52,357 nucleotides of DNA from DATEDA01 sp035286595 (GTDB taxonomy: Bacteria; Pseudomonadota; Gammaproteobacteria; Burkholderiales; SG8-39), in contig DATEDA010000033.1 in assembly GCA_035286595.1 (NCBI GenBank), positions 1 through 52,357 of the forward strand, read 5' to 3'. Below the pieces are notes generated by a model. The model had not been told where the DNA came from and searched no databases. It worked only from the letters and a program-made list of their open reading frames with translations. Below are positions 34,657 to 43,391 of this stretch, in pieces; position 1 is the stretch's first letter, and each line of letters begins with the position of its first letter. The position numbers were made by a program, and so were the translations under genes.

Positions 34657-37600
34657 ATGGGCGATCCACGCGAGCAGTTCCTGGTGCTACGGCGCGACGC
34701 CGGCCCGATCCTCGAAGCGCTCCACGCCACGCTCGCGATCGGGGAGACGATCGCGAGGTTCCGCGACGGCGCGGCGCGGACTTACGTGCGATTCCTCGAG
34801 GAGGCGAGGCAGCTGCAGCGGGCCGCCGAGCGCGCCGGCGCGCCCGGGCTCGCGGCCGTGTGCGACGGTGTCATCCGGCGCGTCATCGGGCTCGAGCTCG
34901 CGGAGCACGTCCCGAGCGACACCGAGATGCGCTTGCTTTCGGCCTGGCCCGAGCTCCTCTCCGACTATCTGGGAGCGCCGACGGACCCCGGACCGCAGGA
35001 GGCGCTGCTCGCGCACCTCGGCGATCCGGCCTGGGGGGCGGGAAACACGGCCGACGAGATCGATGGGATCGCCGAGCTGTTCGCGTCCGCCGGCCGGACA
35101 TCGGGCGCCGACGAGCTCGCACTGGACGACGCGCCCGGGGTCGAGCAAGCGACCCCCGACCCGGACCCAGCGTCGCTGGATTTCAGCTGCGACACCGGGC
35201 CGGCGGAGGGTGAGCTCGCCGTCGGCGTGGCGCTCCCAGAGGCCACGGCCCAGGATGCGCTGCTCGCTGCGGCCGAGGCCTTCACCGAGTCGCTGACACA
35301 AACCGACTCCGCCGCGGGCGTGGCGCAGGCCGAGGTCGCGGCGGGAATCGAGCGCCTCGCCCGCGCTGCCGAGAGCACCGGTCTGCCGGACCTCGCGGCG
35401 ATTCTGGACCGTGCCGCGGCGGCAGCCGCCGCGGCGGAGGCGCCGACGGACCCGGAGCGAGTTCTCGAACTGCCGCTGTTCGTCATGGATTGCGTCGCCG
35501 CGCCCGAAGACGCCGCCGTCCGCGACGCGCTCGAAGCGTTCGTTGCCCGGCTCGTGTCGCCCGCCCCGTCGGGCTCCGACGCAAACGCTCCGGACGACGC
35601 CGAGCCGGTGCCGGCCGAGCGCGAGGCCGATCTCGATGGCGCGGCGGCGGAAGCGGCTGCGTTCGAGCCGCCCGCGGCCGACCTCGAGCCGACCGACCCT
35701 GCGCCGACCGATGACGCGGAGACCCCGGAGGCGTCCGGAACGCTCCTCCTGCAGCAGGTCGACGAGGAAATGTTCGGGTTGTTCACGATCGAGCTCGCCG
35801 CGATCCAGGACGTCCTCAACGCCGCCCTCGCGGCGATCAAGTCCCCGGACGAGAGCGACGACGCCCGCCGCGACGCTCTGGACAGCTATACGGAGCAGCT
35901 CGAGCGCGTTGGCACCGCCGCGGGCGCGATCGGGCTCGTCGCCCTGGCCCGGGTACTGGGAAGGCTGCGCAGCCAGATCGTCGCTGCACGGGACGTCGGG
36001 CTCTCGCCTTCCCAGGCCGAGCTGCTTGCAGGCGTGCCGGAGCGGCTTCAGGGCTACTTCGCGTCGCCCACCGATCCGTCGGGGGCGGGCGCGCTGCTCG
36101 ATCTCCTGGTCGACGCCGCGTGGGCACAGCCGCTCGGCAACGAGGAGGCGCGGACCCTCGCCGCGGCGCTCACCGCGGTCGAGCTTCGGTCGGCCGAGAC
36201 CGAGGCGCGGGCAACCCGGGCGAGTGCGGACGACGTGTCCCTCGCGCTGCCCGAGGACCTGAACCCGGAGCTCCTCGACGGGCTGCTCCTCGAGCTGCCG
36301 ATCCAGACGAGCGCGTTCACCGACGCGATCAAGCGGATCATCGAAGGCGAGGGGTCGCTCAAGGACGTCGAGATCGCGAAGCGCGCGGCGCACACGCTGA
36401 AGGGCGCCGCGAACACCGTCGGGGTGCGCGGCATCGCGAGCCTGACCCACCATCTCGAGGACATCCTGATCGCGCTGGGCGAGCACGGCGCGCTGCCGAA
36501 CATGGGGCTTGCGCAAACGCTCGGCTACGCGGCCGACTGCGTCGAGTCGATGAGCGAGGCGCTAACCGGCGCGGGGGAGCCCCCGGTCGACGCGGCGAGC
36601 GTGCTCCAGGACGTGCTCAACTGGGCGAACCGCATCGACCGGGACGGCCCCGAGTGCGCCGCCGCGGAGGCGAGCGCCCGAGCGGACGGGGCGGAAGCGC
36701 CGCGCGACGGCGGGACCGACGGGTCGAAGGATCTCGGGGCGGCCGCCGGTCCGATGCTCCGGGTGCCGGCTCGCGTCGTCGACGAGCTGCTGCGGCTGGT
36801 CGGGGAAACGATCACGTCCACCGCCCAGATCCAGAACCGGCTCAAGAACACCGCCGACCAGGCCCGCGCGATCGGGGCGCAGCACGCGATGTTCCAGAAC
36901 CTCGTCGCCGAGCTCGAGCGGCTGGTCGATCTGCGCGGAATCGCGGCGCCGCTCCAGCAGGCGGGCCGGCCGGGCGACTTCGACGCGCTCGAGTTCGAGC
37001 AGTTCAGCGAGCTGCACACCGTCGCCCGCCGGTTGACCGAGGTCGCGACCGACTCGCGCGAGCTCGGGGCCGCCGCCGAGGAGCAGCTCACGGCGCTGCG
37101 CGAGCTGCTCGAGGATCACTCGCGGCTGCATCTCCAGAGCCAGGGCGCAGTCCTGCGCACGCGGATGGTGCCGGTCGCGTCGGTCGTCTCGCGGTTTCAC
37201 CGGGCGGTCCGGCAGGCCGGCCGGATCCTCGACAAGAACGTCGGGCTGAAGGTGAGAGGGGCCGACACGCTGGTCGACAGCAATCTGCTGAACGACCTGA
37301 TCGACCCGCTCATGCACGTGCTGCGGAACGCCGTCGATCACGGCATCGAGACGACGGACCACCGGTCCGCGCTCGGGAAGGACCCGGTCGGTCACATCGA
37401 GCTCTCGTTCCAGCGCGAAGGCGACTACATCGTCGTGCGCTGCCGCGACGACGGCGGTGGGCTGGACCTCCCGGCGATTCGCCGCGCCGCGGTCCGCAAG
37501 GGATTGATCGAGGACGCCGCGCGCCTGTCCGACGACGAGCTCGCGCGGCTAATCCTCGCCCCGGGATTCTCGACGCGCGAGGAGGCGACGCAGATCAGCG

Positions 37601-38583
37601 GCCGCGGCATCGGCATGGACGTCGTGCAGAGCCGGGTGCTCGACCTGAAGGGCGCGGTGCACCTGCGCACCGATCGCGGCCGGGGCCTCACGGTCGAGCT
37701 CCGCGTTCCGGCGACCCTGCTGTCGGCCCACGCGCTGCTGCTCCGCGTGAGAAACGCGATCGTCGCGGTGTCGACGCGCGGAATCGAGGACATTCACTAC
37801 GCCGAGGCGCGCGAGTTGCGGACCGTCGGCACCGAGCTCACTTACCAGATCGAGAACGCCGTCCACGACGTGGCGAAGCTCGACGAGGTGTTGAATCTGC
37901 CCGGCGACCGGCGGGCCGGCGAGCGCACCGGGTTCCCGCTGCTCATCGTCAGGCTCGACTCGGGCGCCGCGCGCGCGGTGATGGCCCAGGAAGTGCTCGA
38001 AACGCGGAATCTCGTGGTCAAGAATCTGGGCCGCTACGTGCCGAAGATCCGGGGCGTGGTCGGCGCGGCGATCCTCGGCGACGGGAGCGTCGCATCGGTC
38101 GTCGATCTTCCCGAGCTGCTGCGGAGCGAATCGCAGCGCGAGACCGGTTGGACCGGGACGACGACCGGGTTGAGCCCGGGCTCGGCTGGCCAGCGCCAAT
38201 CGGCGACCGCCCGGGCGATCGTCGTGGACGACTCGATCAGCGCGCGCCGGGCGCTCGCCAAGGTCGCACGGGATGCGGGGTTCGAGGTGCGCGCCGCGAT
38301 CGACGGCCTGGAGGCCGTGGCGCTGCTCGAGCGCATGACGCCGGACATCATCCTGACCGACATGGAGATGCCGCGCATGAACGGGCTCGAGCTCACCGGC
38401 CACGTGCGCGCGCGGGCGGAGACCCGCGACATTCCGGTGATCATGGTCACGTCGCGGTCGACCGACAAGCATCGCAAGCAGGCGGAAGCCGCGGGCGTCA
38501 ACGTCTATCTCACCAAGCCCTTCAGCGAAGAGACCCTGCTCAAGCACATCGGTCTGCTCGCTAAGCGCAAGCAGGCGGCATGA
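34657..38583 (+). CDS. chpA: Hybrid CheA-type histidine kinase/response regulator (ChpA/PilL-like)
   Basis: 1308 residues from ATG 34657 (GAGGGCG upstream). The N-terminal 500 residues hold degenerate Hpt-like and Ala/Pro/Asp-rich segments. An intact Hpt domain has His579 in RAAHTLKGAANTVG. Then come the dimerisation domain (VDELLRLVGETITSTAQI), a CheA ATPase domain (N-box HVLRNAVDHG with Asn891; RDDGGGLDL; GRGIGMDVV), a CheW-like domain and a C-terminal receiver (Asp1191/Asp1192, phospho-acceptor Asp1235 in LTDMEMPRMNG, Lys in YLTKPFS). The architecture matches ChpA/PilL of type IV pilus chemosensing, with fewer working phosphotransfer sites than Pseudomonas ChpA. It is followed by the structured leader at 38584. 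Confidence 0.94.
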   Translation: MGDPREQFLVLRRDAGPILEALHATLAIGETIARFRDGAARTYVRFLEEARQLQRAAERAGAPGLAAVCDGVIRRVIGLELAEHVPSDTEMRLLSAWPELLSDYLGAPTDPGPQEALLAHLGDPAWGAGNTADEIDGIAELFASAGRTSGADELALDDAPGVEQATPDPDPASLDFSCDTGPAEGELAVGVALPEATAQDALLAAAEAFTESLTQTDSAAGVAQAEVAAGIERLARAAESTGLPDLAAILDRAAAAAAAAEAPTDPERVLELPLFVMDCVAAPEDAAVRDALEAFVARLVSPAPSGSDANAPDDAEPVPAEREADLDGAAAEAAAFEPPAADLEPTDPAPTDDAETPEASGTLLLQQVDEEMFGLFTIELAAIQDVLNAALAAIKSPDESDDARRDALDSYTEQLERVGTAAGAIGLVALARVLGRLRSQIVAARDVGLSPSQAELLAGVPERLQGYFASPTDPSGAGALLDLLVDAAWAQPLGNEEARTLAAALTAVELRSAETEARATRASADDVSLALPEDLNPELLDGLLLELPIQTSAFTDAIKRIIEGEGSLKDVEIAKRAAHTLKGAANTVGVRGIASLTHHLEDILIALGEHGALPNMGLAQTLGYAADCVESMSEALTGAGEPPVDAASVLQDVLNWANRIDRDGPECAAAEASARADGAEAPRDGGTDGSKDLGAAAGPMLRVPARVVDELLRLVGETITSTAQIQNRLKNTADQARAIGAQHAMFQNLVAELERLVDLRGIAAPLQQAGRPGDFDALEFEQFSELHTVARRLTEVATDSRELGAAAEEQLTALRELLEDHSRLHLQSQGAVLRTRMVPVASVVSRFHRAVRQAGRILDKNVGLKVRGADTLVDSNLLNDLIDPLMHVLRNAVDHGIETTDHRSALGKDPVGHIELSFQREGDYIVVRCRDDGGGLDLPAIRRAAVRKGLIEDAARLSDDELARLILAPGFSTREEATQISGRGIGMDVVQSRVLDLKGAVHLRTDRGRGLTVELRVPATLLSAHALLLRVRNAIVAVSTRGIEDIHYAEARELRTVGTELTYQIENAVHDVAKLDEVLNLPGDRRAGERTGFPLLIVRLDSGAARAVMAQEVLETRNLVVKNLGRYVPKIRGVVGAAILGDGSVASVVDLPELLRSESQRETGWTGTTTGLSPGSAGQRQSATARAIVVDDSISARRALAKVARDAGFEVRAAIDGLEAVALLERMTPDIILTDMEMPRMNGLELTGHVRARAETRDIPVIMVTSRSTDKHRKQAEAAGVNVYLTKPFSEETLLKHIGLLAKRKQAA

Positions 38584-38638
38584 GCCCGCCGGGCCGCCCC
38601 AAGGGCGAATCCCGAGCACGCAGTGCGAGGGTAGTCCA
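38584..38638 (+). repeat. Structured intergenic leader element, copy B
   Basis: Fills the gap from the chpA stop to the next ATG and matches copy A (8823-8880). Hairpin 1 CGCCC-CAA-GGGCG is identical. Hairpin 2 is CCC-GA-GCAC-GCA-GTGC-GA-GGG; its inner stem differs in sequence and length from copy A but stays paired. Tandem G-A mismatches (GA/GA) lie between inner and outer stems in both copies. The Shine-Dalgarno GAGGG is the 3' side of the outer stem. Confidence 0.75.
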
Positions 38639-39115
38639 ATGAGCCGCGCACCGGAGCGCGGCGGCGCGCGGTTCGCCATATTGAAGCTCGACGAGACCGC
38701 GCTCGTCCTGCCGCAGAGCGAGGTCCGGGCGATCGAGGCCGCCGACGACGTCGTCCTTCAGGAGCCGCCGGCCGGCGGTGTCGGGTGGATTGCCGTCGCC
38801 GAGCACCGGTGGCCGGTCTACTCGCTCACCCGCGAGCTCGTGCCCTCCGGGCAGCCGGCCCGCTCGCGACGGATGTGTGCGCTGCTCGGAACCGGCGGGC
38901 AGCTGTTCGGGCTGCTGTGCGACGAAGTCGAAGTCACGGCGCTCGACCCGAGCGCGATCACGCCGCTTCCCGATTGCATGCAGCTGGCGGGCTCGCCGGT
39001 GACGGCCATCGCCCGGCGCTCCGGCGGAATCGCCTGCGTGACCACCCCGCTGCGGCTCTCCCGACTCGTCGGGCTGCCGGCCGCGGCGCCAGCCGCGGCG
39101 AGACGCGCCGCTTGA
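38639..39115 (+). CDS. CheW-like domain protein
   Basis: 158 residues, a lone CheW-like fold: FAILKLDETALVLPQSEVRAIE, WIAVAEHRWPVYSLTREL and LFGLLCDEVEVTALDP. Follows chpA through the structured leader and precedes another CheW-like gene by 12 bases. It lacks the strong RG-x-hP-V motif of typical CheW (it reads EHRWPVYSL), resembling ChpC-type accessory adaptors. It probably links other receptors to the kinase or tunes the array. Confidence 0.75.
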   Translation: MSRAPERGGARFAILKLDETALVLPQSEVRAIEAADDVVLQEPPAGGVGWIAVAEHRWPVYSLTRELVPSGQPARSRRMCALLGTGGQLFGLLCDEVEVTALDPSAITPLPDCMQLAGSPVTAIARRSGGIACVTTPLRLSRLVGLPAAAPAAARRAA

Positions 39116-39127
39116 GGGGGATGAGCG

Positions 39128-39571
39128 ATGGCAAGAGGGCAAGCATGGGTGCTCGACCTCGGCTCGGGAGCGAGCGCCGCGATCGGCGAGCGCGAGCTGG
39201 TGCTGCTGCTGTACGACGCGGCGGCGTTCCGCGTTCCGTACGCCCCGCCCTATGCCAACCGCGTGCTGTTCTGGGAGGAGCGCGCGCTGCCGGTGCTGGA
39301 TCTCCCGGTCCGGGCGGGTACCTCGAGCGTCGGGGCCGACACGAAGTTCGTCGCCGTCGTCGGCTATCTGCGCGACGGCGACGCCTCGCTCCAGTACGGC
39401 GTCCTGCCTCTCGCTTCGCCCCCGGTCCGCGCGGAGGTGGACGACGAGCAGGGTTGCGAGCTGCCCGAGCCCCTCGAGCGGTGGCGCCCGCTCGCGGTCT
39501 CCTGCTTTCGCGCGCAAGGGGTCGCGATCCCGGTGCTCGACCTCGGCCGCGCGTTCGGGCCGTCGGCGTGA
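39128..39571 (+). CDS. CheW-like domain protein (small)
   Basis: 147 residues starting MARGQAWVLDLGSGA; GAGGGGG lies upstream. A CheW-like pattern is visible: AIGERELVLLLYDAA, RVLFWEERALPVLDLPV, FVAVVGYL and VAIPVLDLGRAF. A second ATG seven bases earlier is in another frame and gives an Arg/Ala-rich product, so I reject it. The gene converges on the ANTAR regulator with only four bases between stops. A divergent adaptor within the Pil-Chp-like operon is the likely role. Confidence 0.72.
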   Translation: MARGQAWVLDLGSGASAAIGERELVLLLYDAAAFRVPYAPPYANRVLFWEERALPVLDLPVRAGTSSVGADTKFVAVVGYLRDGDASLQYGVLPLASPPVRAEVDDEQGCELPEPLERWRPLAVSCFRAQGVAIPVLDLGRAFGPSA

Positions 39572-39575
39572 TTGC

Positions 39576-40190
39576 CTAGCGCTTGTCGTCCGGGCGCTTC
39601 GTCCGGATCAGGCTGAGCAGTTCCGTCGCGTCGATGATCTCCTGCGCGAGCCCGGCGAGCTTGCGTCGCTCGCTGCGCGCCCGACTGCGCAGCAACTCGA
39701 ACGCGCCCCCCCGATCCAGGCGAAAGCGCTCCATCAGTACGCCCACCGCGATGCTCGCCTCGCGTCCCTGCTCGAGGGCGATCCGCAGCTGGTCCTCGAC
39801 CTCGCGGAGCGCCGCGATCTCCTCGGCGCGGGCGAGCGCGGCGCGCAGCTCCGGCACGAGCTGCGCGACGTCGACCGGTTTCACGAGGTAGCCGAGGGCC
39901 CCGAGATCCACCGCTTGCTGGACGACGTCGGCGTCGCCGTGGGCAGACAGGAACAGGAACGGCACCCCGGCGCGGTCTTTCAGGTGCTTCGCGAGGTCGA
40001 TGCCCGAGACGTCGGGCAGGCGCACGTCGAGGAGCGCGAGGTCCGGTGCCCGTTTGGCGATGGCGCTCACCGCCTCGGCGGCGGTCTGCGCCGCGCTGAC
40101 TTCGAACCCCTCGTCATCGAGGCCTCGCGTCAGCGTCGCGAGCACCAGGCGGTCGTCCTCGACGAGGAGGATGTGCGGTCTGCGGACCAT
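39576..40190 (-). CDS. ANTAR-domain response regulator
   Basis: 204 residues. Receiver domain 6-120: ILLVEDD, phospho-acceptor Asp55 in LALLDVRLPD, Lys in LGYLVKPVD. A short coiled linker leads to an ANTAR domain (about 125-190; EASIAVGVLMERFRLDRGGAFELLRSRARSE, seen in two stretches). ANTAR proteins bind tandem-hairpin RNA and prevent termination after phosphorylation, so this is a post-transcriptional regulator. GGAGGG precedes the ATG. The sensor kinase at 40225 lies 34 bases upstream and is its likely partner. No RNA target was identified here. Confidence 0.9.
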   Translation of the reverse strand: MVRRPHILLVEDDRLVLATLTRGLDDEGFEVSAAQTAAEAVSAIAKRAPDLALLDVRLPDVSGIDLAKHLKDRAGVPFLFLSAHGDADVVQQAVDLGALGYLVKPVDVAQLVPELRAALARAEEIAALREVEDQLRIALEQGREASIAVGVLMERFRLDRGGAFELLRSRARSERRKLAGLAQEIIDATELLSLIRTKRPDDKR

Positions 40191-40224
40191 GAATATCCCT
40201 CCCTGGTCGTTCTCTCGACGTTCG

Positions 40225-41940
40225 CTAGGCCGCGGATCGGGCTGACGGCTCTGCGAGGAGGGGCCGCACGACCGGCGACGAAAGCGCGAGCCTCGCCGCC
40301 ACCGCCGACCCGCGCTGCTCGACGGTGAGCGTGGCGCCGGCTCTCGGCATCATCGCCAGAGCGAGCTGCAGGCCGTCGCCGATCCCTTCCCGGCGCGCGA
40401 GGTCGAAGGCTTCCGGCAGCCGGCCGGGATTCGCGACCTCGAGCACCGCGGCGCGGCCGCCGCCCTGCGCAGTGAGCCGCAGCGCCACCGGACCGCCGCC
40501 GTGCTTGAGCGCGTTCTGGAGCAGCTCGTTGAAGATCAGCGCGACCGGAACCGCTTCGTGGTCGTCCACGGCCACGGTCGGCTCTTCCGGTTCCTCCACG
40601 ACGAGGACCTCCCGCTCGGAGAGCTCGCGCGCGGTGGCGACGATCGAGCGCACCATCTCCATGAGCGAGTGCTGGCGGCCTTCCATCCAGCCTCGCAGCC
40701 CGTAGACCTTGGCGATCGACAGAATCTGCGCGAGCGCCGGGCGCACGAGCGGTTCGAGGTCCGGTGAGCGCCGCAGCTGCTGCCGGATCAGCCCGGCCAC
40801 CCCCTGCAGATGGTTCTTGATCCGGTGATGGACCTCCCGCACCAGCGTCTCCCGGTGCTCACGCTCCCTCTGCAACCGCGCCGCTTCTTCCCTGCGGTGC
40901 CGGCTCACGTCCACCGCCACGGCGATGATCCCGGTCGGCTCGCCGGTGGAGCCGATCATCGGGCCCCAGGAGACTGTCGCCTCGACCGGCCTGCCGTCCT
41001 TGTGGAGGGTGCGCACGGCATAGCCCGCGATGACCTCGCCGGCGAGCGCCCGCTCGCGCATCGCCATGACCTCGGGGAGTTGGGCATGCGGCGCGGCCGG
41101 GTTCGGCCTGCCGATCACGTCCGCTGCCGTGTACCCGACCAGCGCCTCGGCGCCCTTGTTCCACATGGTGACCCGCCCTTCGCGGTCGAGCCCCGTGACC
41201 GCCACCGGCAGGCTCTCGACCAGCCGCTGATAGGTCCGCGCGGTCCGGGACACCGCTCGCTTGGCCGACGCCAAGATGGCCGCGCCGGTGGCTAACAGCA
41301 GAACCGCAGCGAGAATTCCGATCGTATTCCAGAGCGTGGCGCGCGTTCTCGTCCCGTCCAGCTCGCTCCGGCCCACCCGGAGAATCTCTTGCTCGACTGC
41401 TTGCATCTCGCTCAGTCGGTCCAAGAGGCCTTGCACTGCGCGCTCGCCGCGATCGAAGGTCTCGACTAGGCGGTCGCGATCGAAGCCGGCGGCGATGTCG
41501 GCCGCGACGAACCCGGTCAGCAGGTCGAGATAGGCGGGAAGCAACGCGGAGAACGCCTCGAAGGCGCGGCGCCGCTCCGGGTGGTCGGCGACGAGCTCGC
41601 GAAGCGCTTGCTCCTTCCCCGGGAGCATCGCGAGCGCACCTTCGTAGGGGGCGAGCAGCGCCCGCTCCTTGGTGACGGCAAAACCGCGGCGGGCCGATTG
41701 GATGGTCCGCAGCAGCATCGCCATCTCGTGGTTGGCGCTCTCGACCGACCGGCTGATCCGAAGCCGATCGCTGATTCGCCGAGACTCATTGTCCGTGATC
41801 ACCACCAATGCGAAGACGCCGAGGAGGATGACGGCGCTCAGCACGAGCAACGCCATGGCGCCCGCGTCGTGCGACGCCCTCACTGCCCTAGAGGGTATGG
41901 TCGGCGCGCCCGGCATTGCGCGCGGTCGCTGCGAATCCAT
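40225..41940 (-). CDS. CHASE3/PAS sensor histidine kinase, HisKA_2 type
   Basis: 571 residues. Membrane helices at about 28-48 and 212-232 bracket a periplasmic CHASE3-like helical domain (SRSVESANHEMAMLLRTIQSARRGF in two parts). A PAS domain follows (about 240-360; LVESLPVAVTGLDREGRVTMWN, GYTAADVIGRPNP). The H-box EVHHRIKNHLQGVAGL is of the HisKA_2 type (phospho-His near 370), and a HATPase domain follows (IFNELLQNALKHGG). Kinases with this H-box commonly pair with ANTAR regulators, as here. It begins 14 bases after the lutB stop on the same strand. Confidence 0.92.
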   Translation of the reverse strand: MDSQRPRAMPGAPTIPSRAVRASHDAGAMALLVLSAVILLGVFALVVITDNESRRISDRLRISRSVESANHEMAMLLRTIQSARRGFAVTKERALLAPYEGALAMLPGKEQALRELVADHPERRRAFEAFSALLPAYLDLLTGFVAADIAAGFDRDRLVETFDRGERAVQGLLDRLSEMQAVEQEILRVGRSELDGTRTRATLWNTIGILAAVLLLATGAAILASAKRAVSRTARTYQRLVESLPVAVTGLDREGRVTMWNKGAEALVGYTAADVIGRPNPAAPHAQLPEVMAMRERALAGEVIAGYAVRTLHKDGRPVEATVSWGPMIGSTGEPTGIIAVAVDVSRHRREEAARLQREREHRETLVREVHHRIKNHLQGVAGLIRQQLRRSPDLEPLVRPALAQILSIAKVYGLRGWMEGRQHSLMEMVRSIVATARELSEREVLVVEEPEEPTVAVDDHEAVPVALIFNELLQNALKHGGGPVALRLTAQGGGRAAVLEVANPGRLPEAFDLARREGIGDGLQLALAMMPRAGATLTVEQRGSAVAARLALSSPVVRPLLAEPSARSAA

Positions 41941-41954
41941 ATCGAGTCGCTCCG

Positions 41955-43391
41955 TTAGCCGGCTGCGCGGCGGTCAGCGCGTTTCGCCTTTGCGTACAAA
42001 TCGCGAAAGGTCTTGCCCTGCGGCGCCGGGAAGTCGCGCCCGATCGTCCACCCGGCGCCCGCAAGCGGGAGCCTGCGAATGCGCCCCGCGCGCCCTCCGA
42101 GAAGCCACAGCGTACGCGCGGCCCAGCGTGCCGCAAAGGCATAAAGCCGCGGGCGCTGCGCCACCCATGACCACACGCGGATGCCGAGCATCTCGGTCCG
42201 CGGCCGCAGTCCGCGCTCGACCTGCTGCTCGCGCAGCTTCCGGAGCAGCTCCGGCAGCGGGATGCGCACCGGGCAGACGACGCCGCACTGGTTGCAGAGC
42301 GTCGCGGCGTGCGGCAGGTCGAGCGCGTTCTCGAGCCCCACGTAGGCCGGCGTCAGGACCGCGCCCATCGGGCCGGGGTACACCCAGCCGTACGCGTGGC
42401 CGCCGACGGTCTTGTAGACCGGGCAGTGGTTCATGCACGCGCCGCAGCGGATGCAGCGCAGCATTGCCTCCATGTCGCCGCCGACGAGATTGGTCCGCCC
42501 GCCGTCGACCAGGATGAAGTACATGTGCTCCGGCCCGTCCAGGTCGTCGGCGCCCTTCGGGCCGGTGAATACGCTCACGTAGTTGGAGATGGGCTGACCG
42601 GTCGCCGAGCGCGTGAGGAGCCTGAGCAGCGTCGCAAGATCCTCGAGCGTCGGGATGACCTTCTCGATGCCGGTGATGCAGACGTGCACCCGCGGCAGCG
42701 TCGTCACCATCCGGCCGTTGCCCTCGTTGGTGACCACGGCGCCCGAGCCGGTCTCGGCGATCAGGAAGTTCCCGCCCGAGATGCCCAGATCCGCGGAGAG
42801 GAAGTGCGGCCGCAGCGCCTCGCGCGCCTCGCGCGTCATGTCCCCGATGTCGCTCTTGCGGGGTCGGGCGTGGGATTTCGCGAACAGATCCGCGACCTCG
42901 TCCTTCGACTTGTGCACCGCCGGCGCGATGATGTGCGACGGCGGCTCGTGGGCGAGTTGGATGATGTACTCGCCGAGATCGGTCTCCACCGGGTGGACGC
43001 CGATCCCGTCGAGCGCCTCGTTGAGGCCGGCCTCCTCGGACAGCATCGACTTCGACTTGATCGCCTTGCGGATCCGGTGCCGGCGGCAGATCTCCAGCAC
43101 CAGGTCGCACGCCTCGGCCCTGCTCTCGGCGAACAGCACCGTCGCCCCGCGCCGGGTCGCCTCGCGCTCGAAGCGCTCGATGTAAGTGTCGAGCTCGGCG
43201 AGGCCGCGATCGCGGATCTCGGCACCGGCAGTCCGGAGCCGCTCGAACGCCTCCGGCCCGTAAGCCTGGACCGCCTGCGCCCGCAGCTGGGCGAGCCCCG
43301 CGGTACCGAACTTGGCGAGGTTCGCCTGCAGGATCTCGTCCCCGAGCGCCTGGGCGGCGCGGCGCTTGAAGTACATCGACTGGACTTGCAT
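41955..43391 (-). CDS. lutB: Lactate utilisation iron-sulfur protein LutB
   Basis: 478 residues. A LUD domain occupies the N-terminal two thirds (ESRAEACDLVLEICRRHRI, KSKSMLSEEAGLNEAL, GISGGNFLIAETGSG). Two 4Fe-4S motifs follow: CIRCGACMNHCPVYK and CNQCGVVCPVRIP. LutABC together oxidise L-lactate to pyruvate. Start ATG 43391 shares one base with the lutA stop (TGATG); longer readings lie inside lutA. No lutC follows: the next gene on the strand is a sensor kinase. The C-terminal tail (about 80 residues) is Arg-rich and includes RDFPAPQGKTFRDLYAK, as in LutB. Confidence 0.94.
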   Translation of the reverse strand: MQVQSMYFKRRAAQALGDEILQANLAKFGTAGLAQLRAQAVQAYGPEAFERLRTAGAEIRDRGLAELDTYIERFEREATRRGATVLFAESRAEACDLVLEICRRHRIRKAIKSKSMLSEEAGLNEALDGIGVHPVETDLGEYIIQLAHEPPSHIIAPAVHKSKDEVADLFAKSHARPRKSDIGDMTREAREALRPHFLSADLGISGGNFLIAETGSGAVVTNEGNGRMVTTLPRVHVCITGIEKVIPTLEDLATLLRLLTRSATGQPISNYVSVFTGPKGADDLDGPEHMYFILVDGGRTNLVGGDMEAMLRCIRCGACMNHCPVYKTVGGHAYGWVYPGPMGAVLTPAYVGLENALDLPHAATLCNQCGVVCPVRIPLPELLRKLREQQVERGLRPRTEMLGIRVWSWVAQRPRLYAFAARWAARTLWLLGGRAGRIRRLPLAGAGWTIGRDFPAPQGKTFRDLYAKAKRADRRAAG

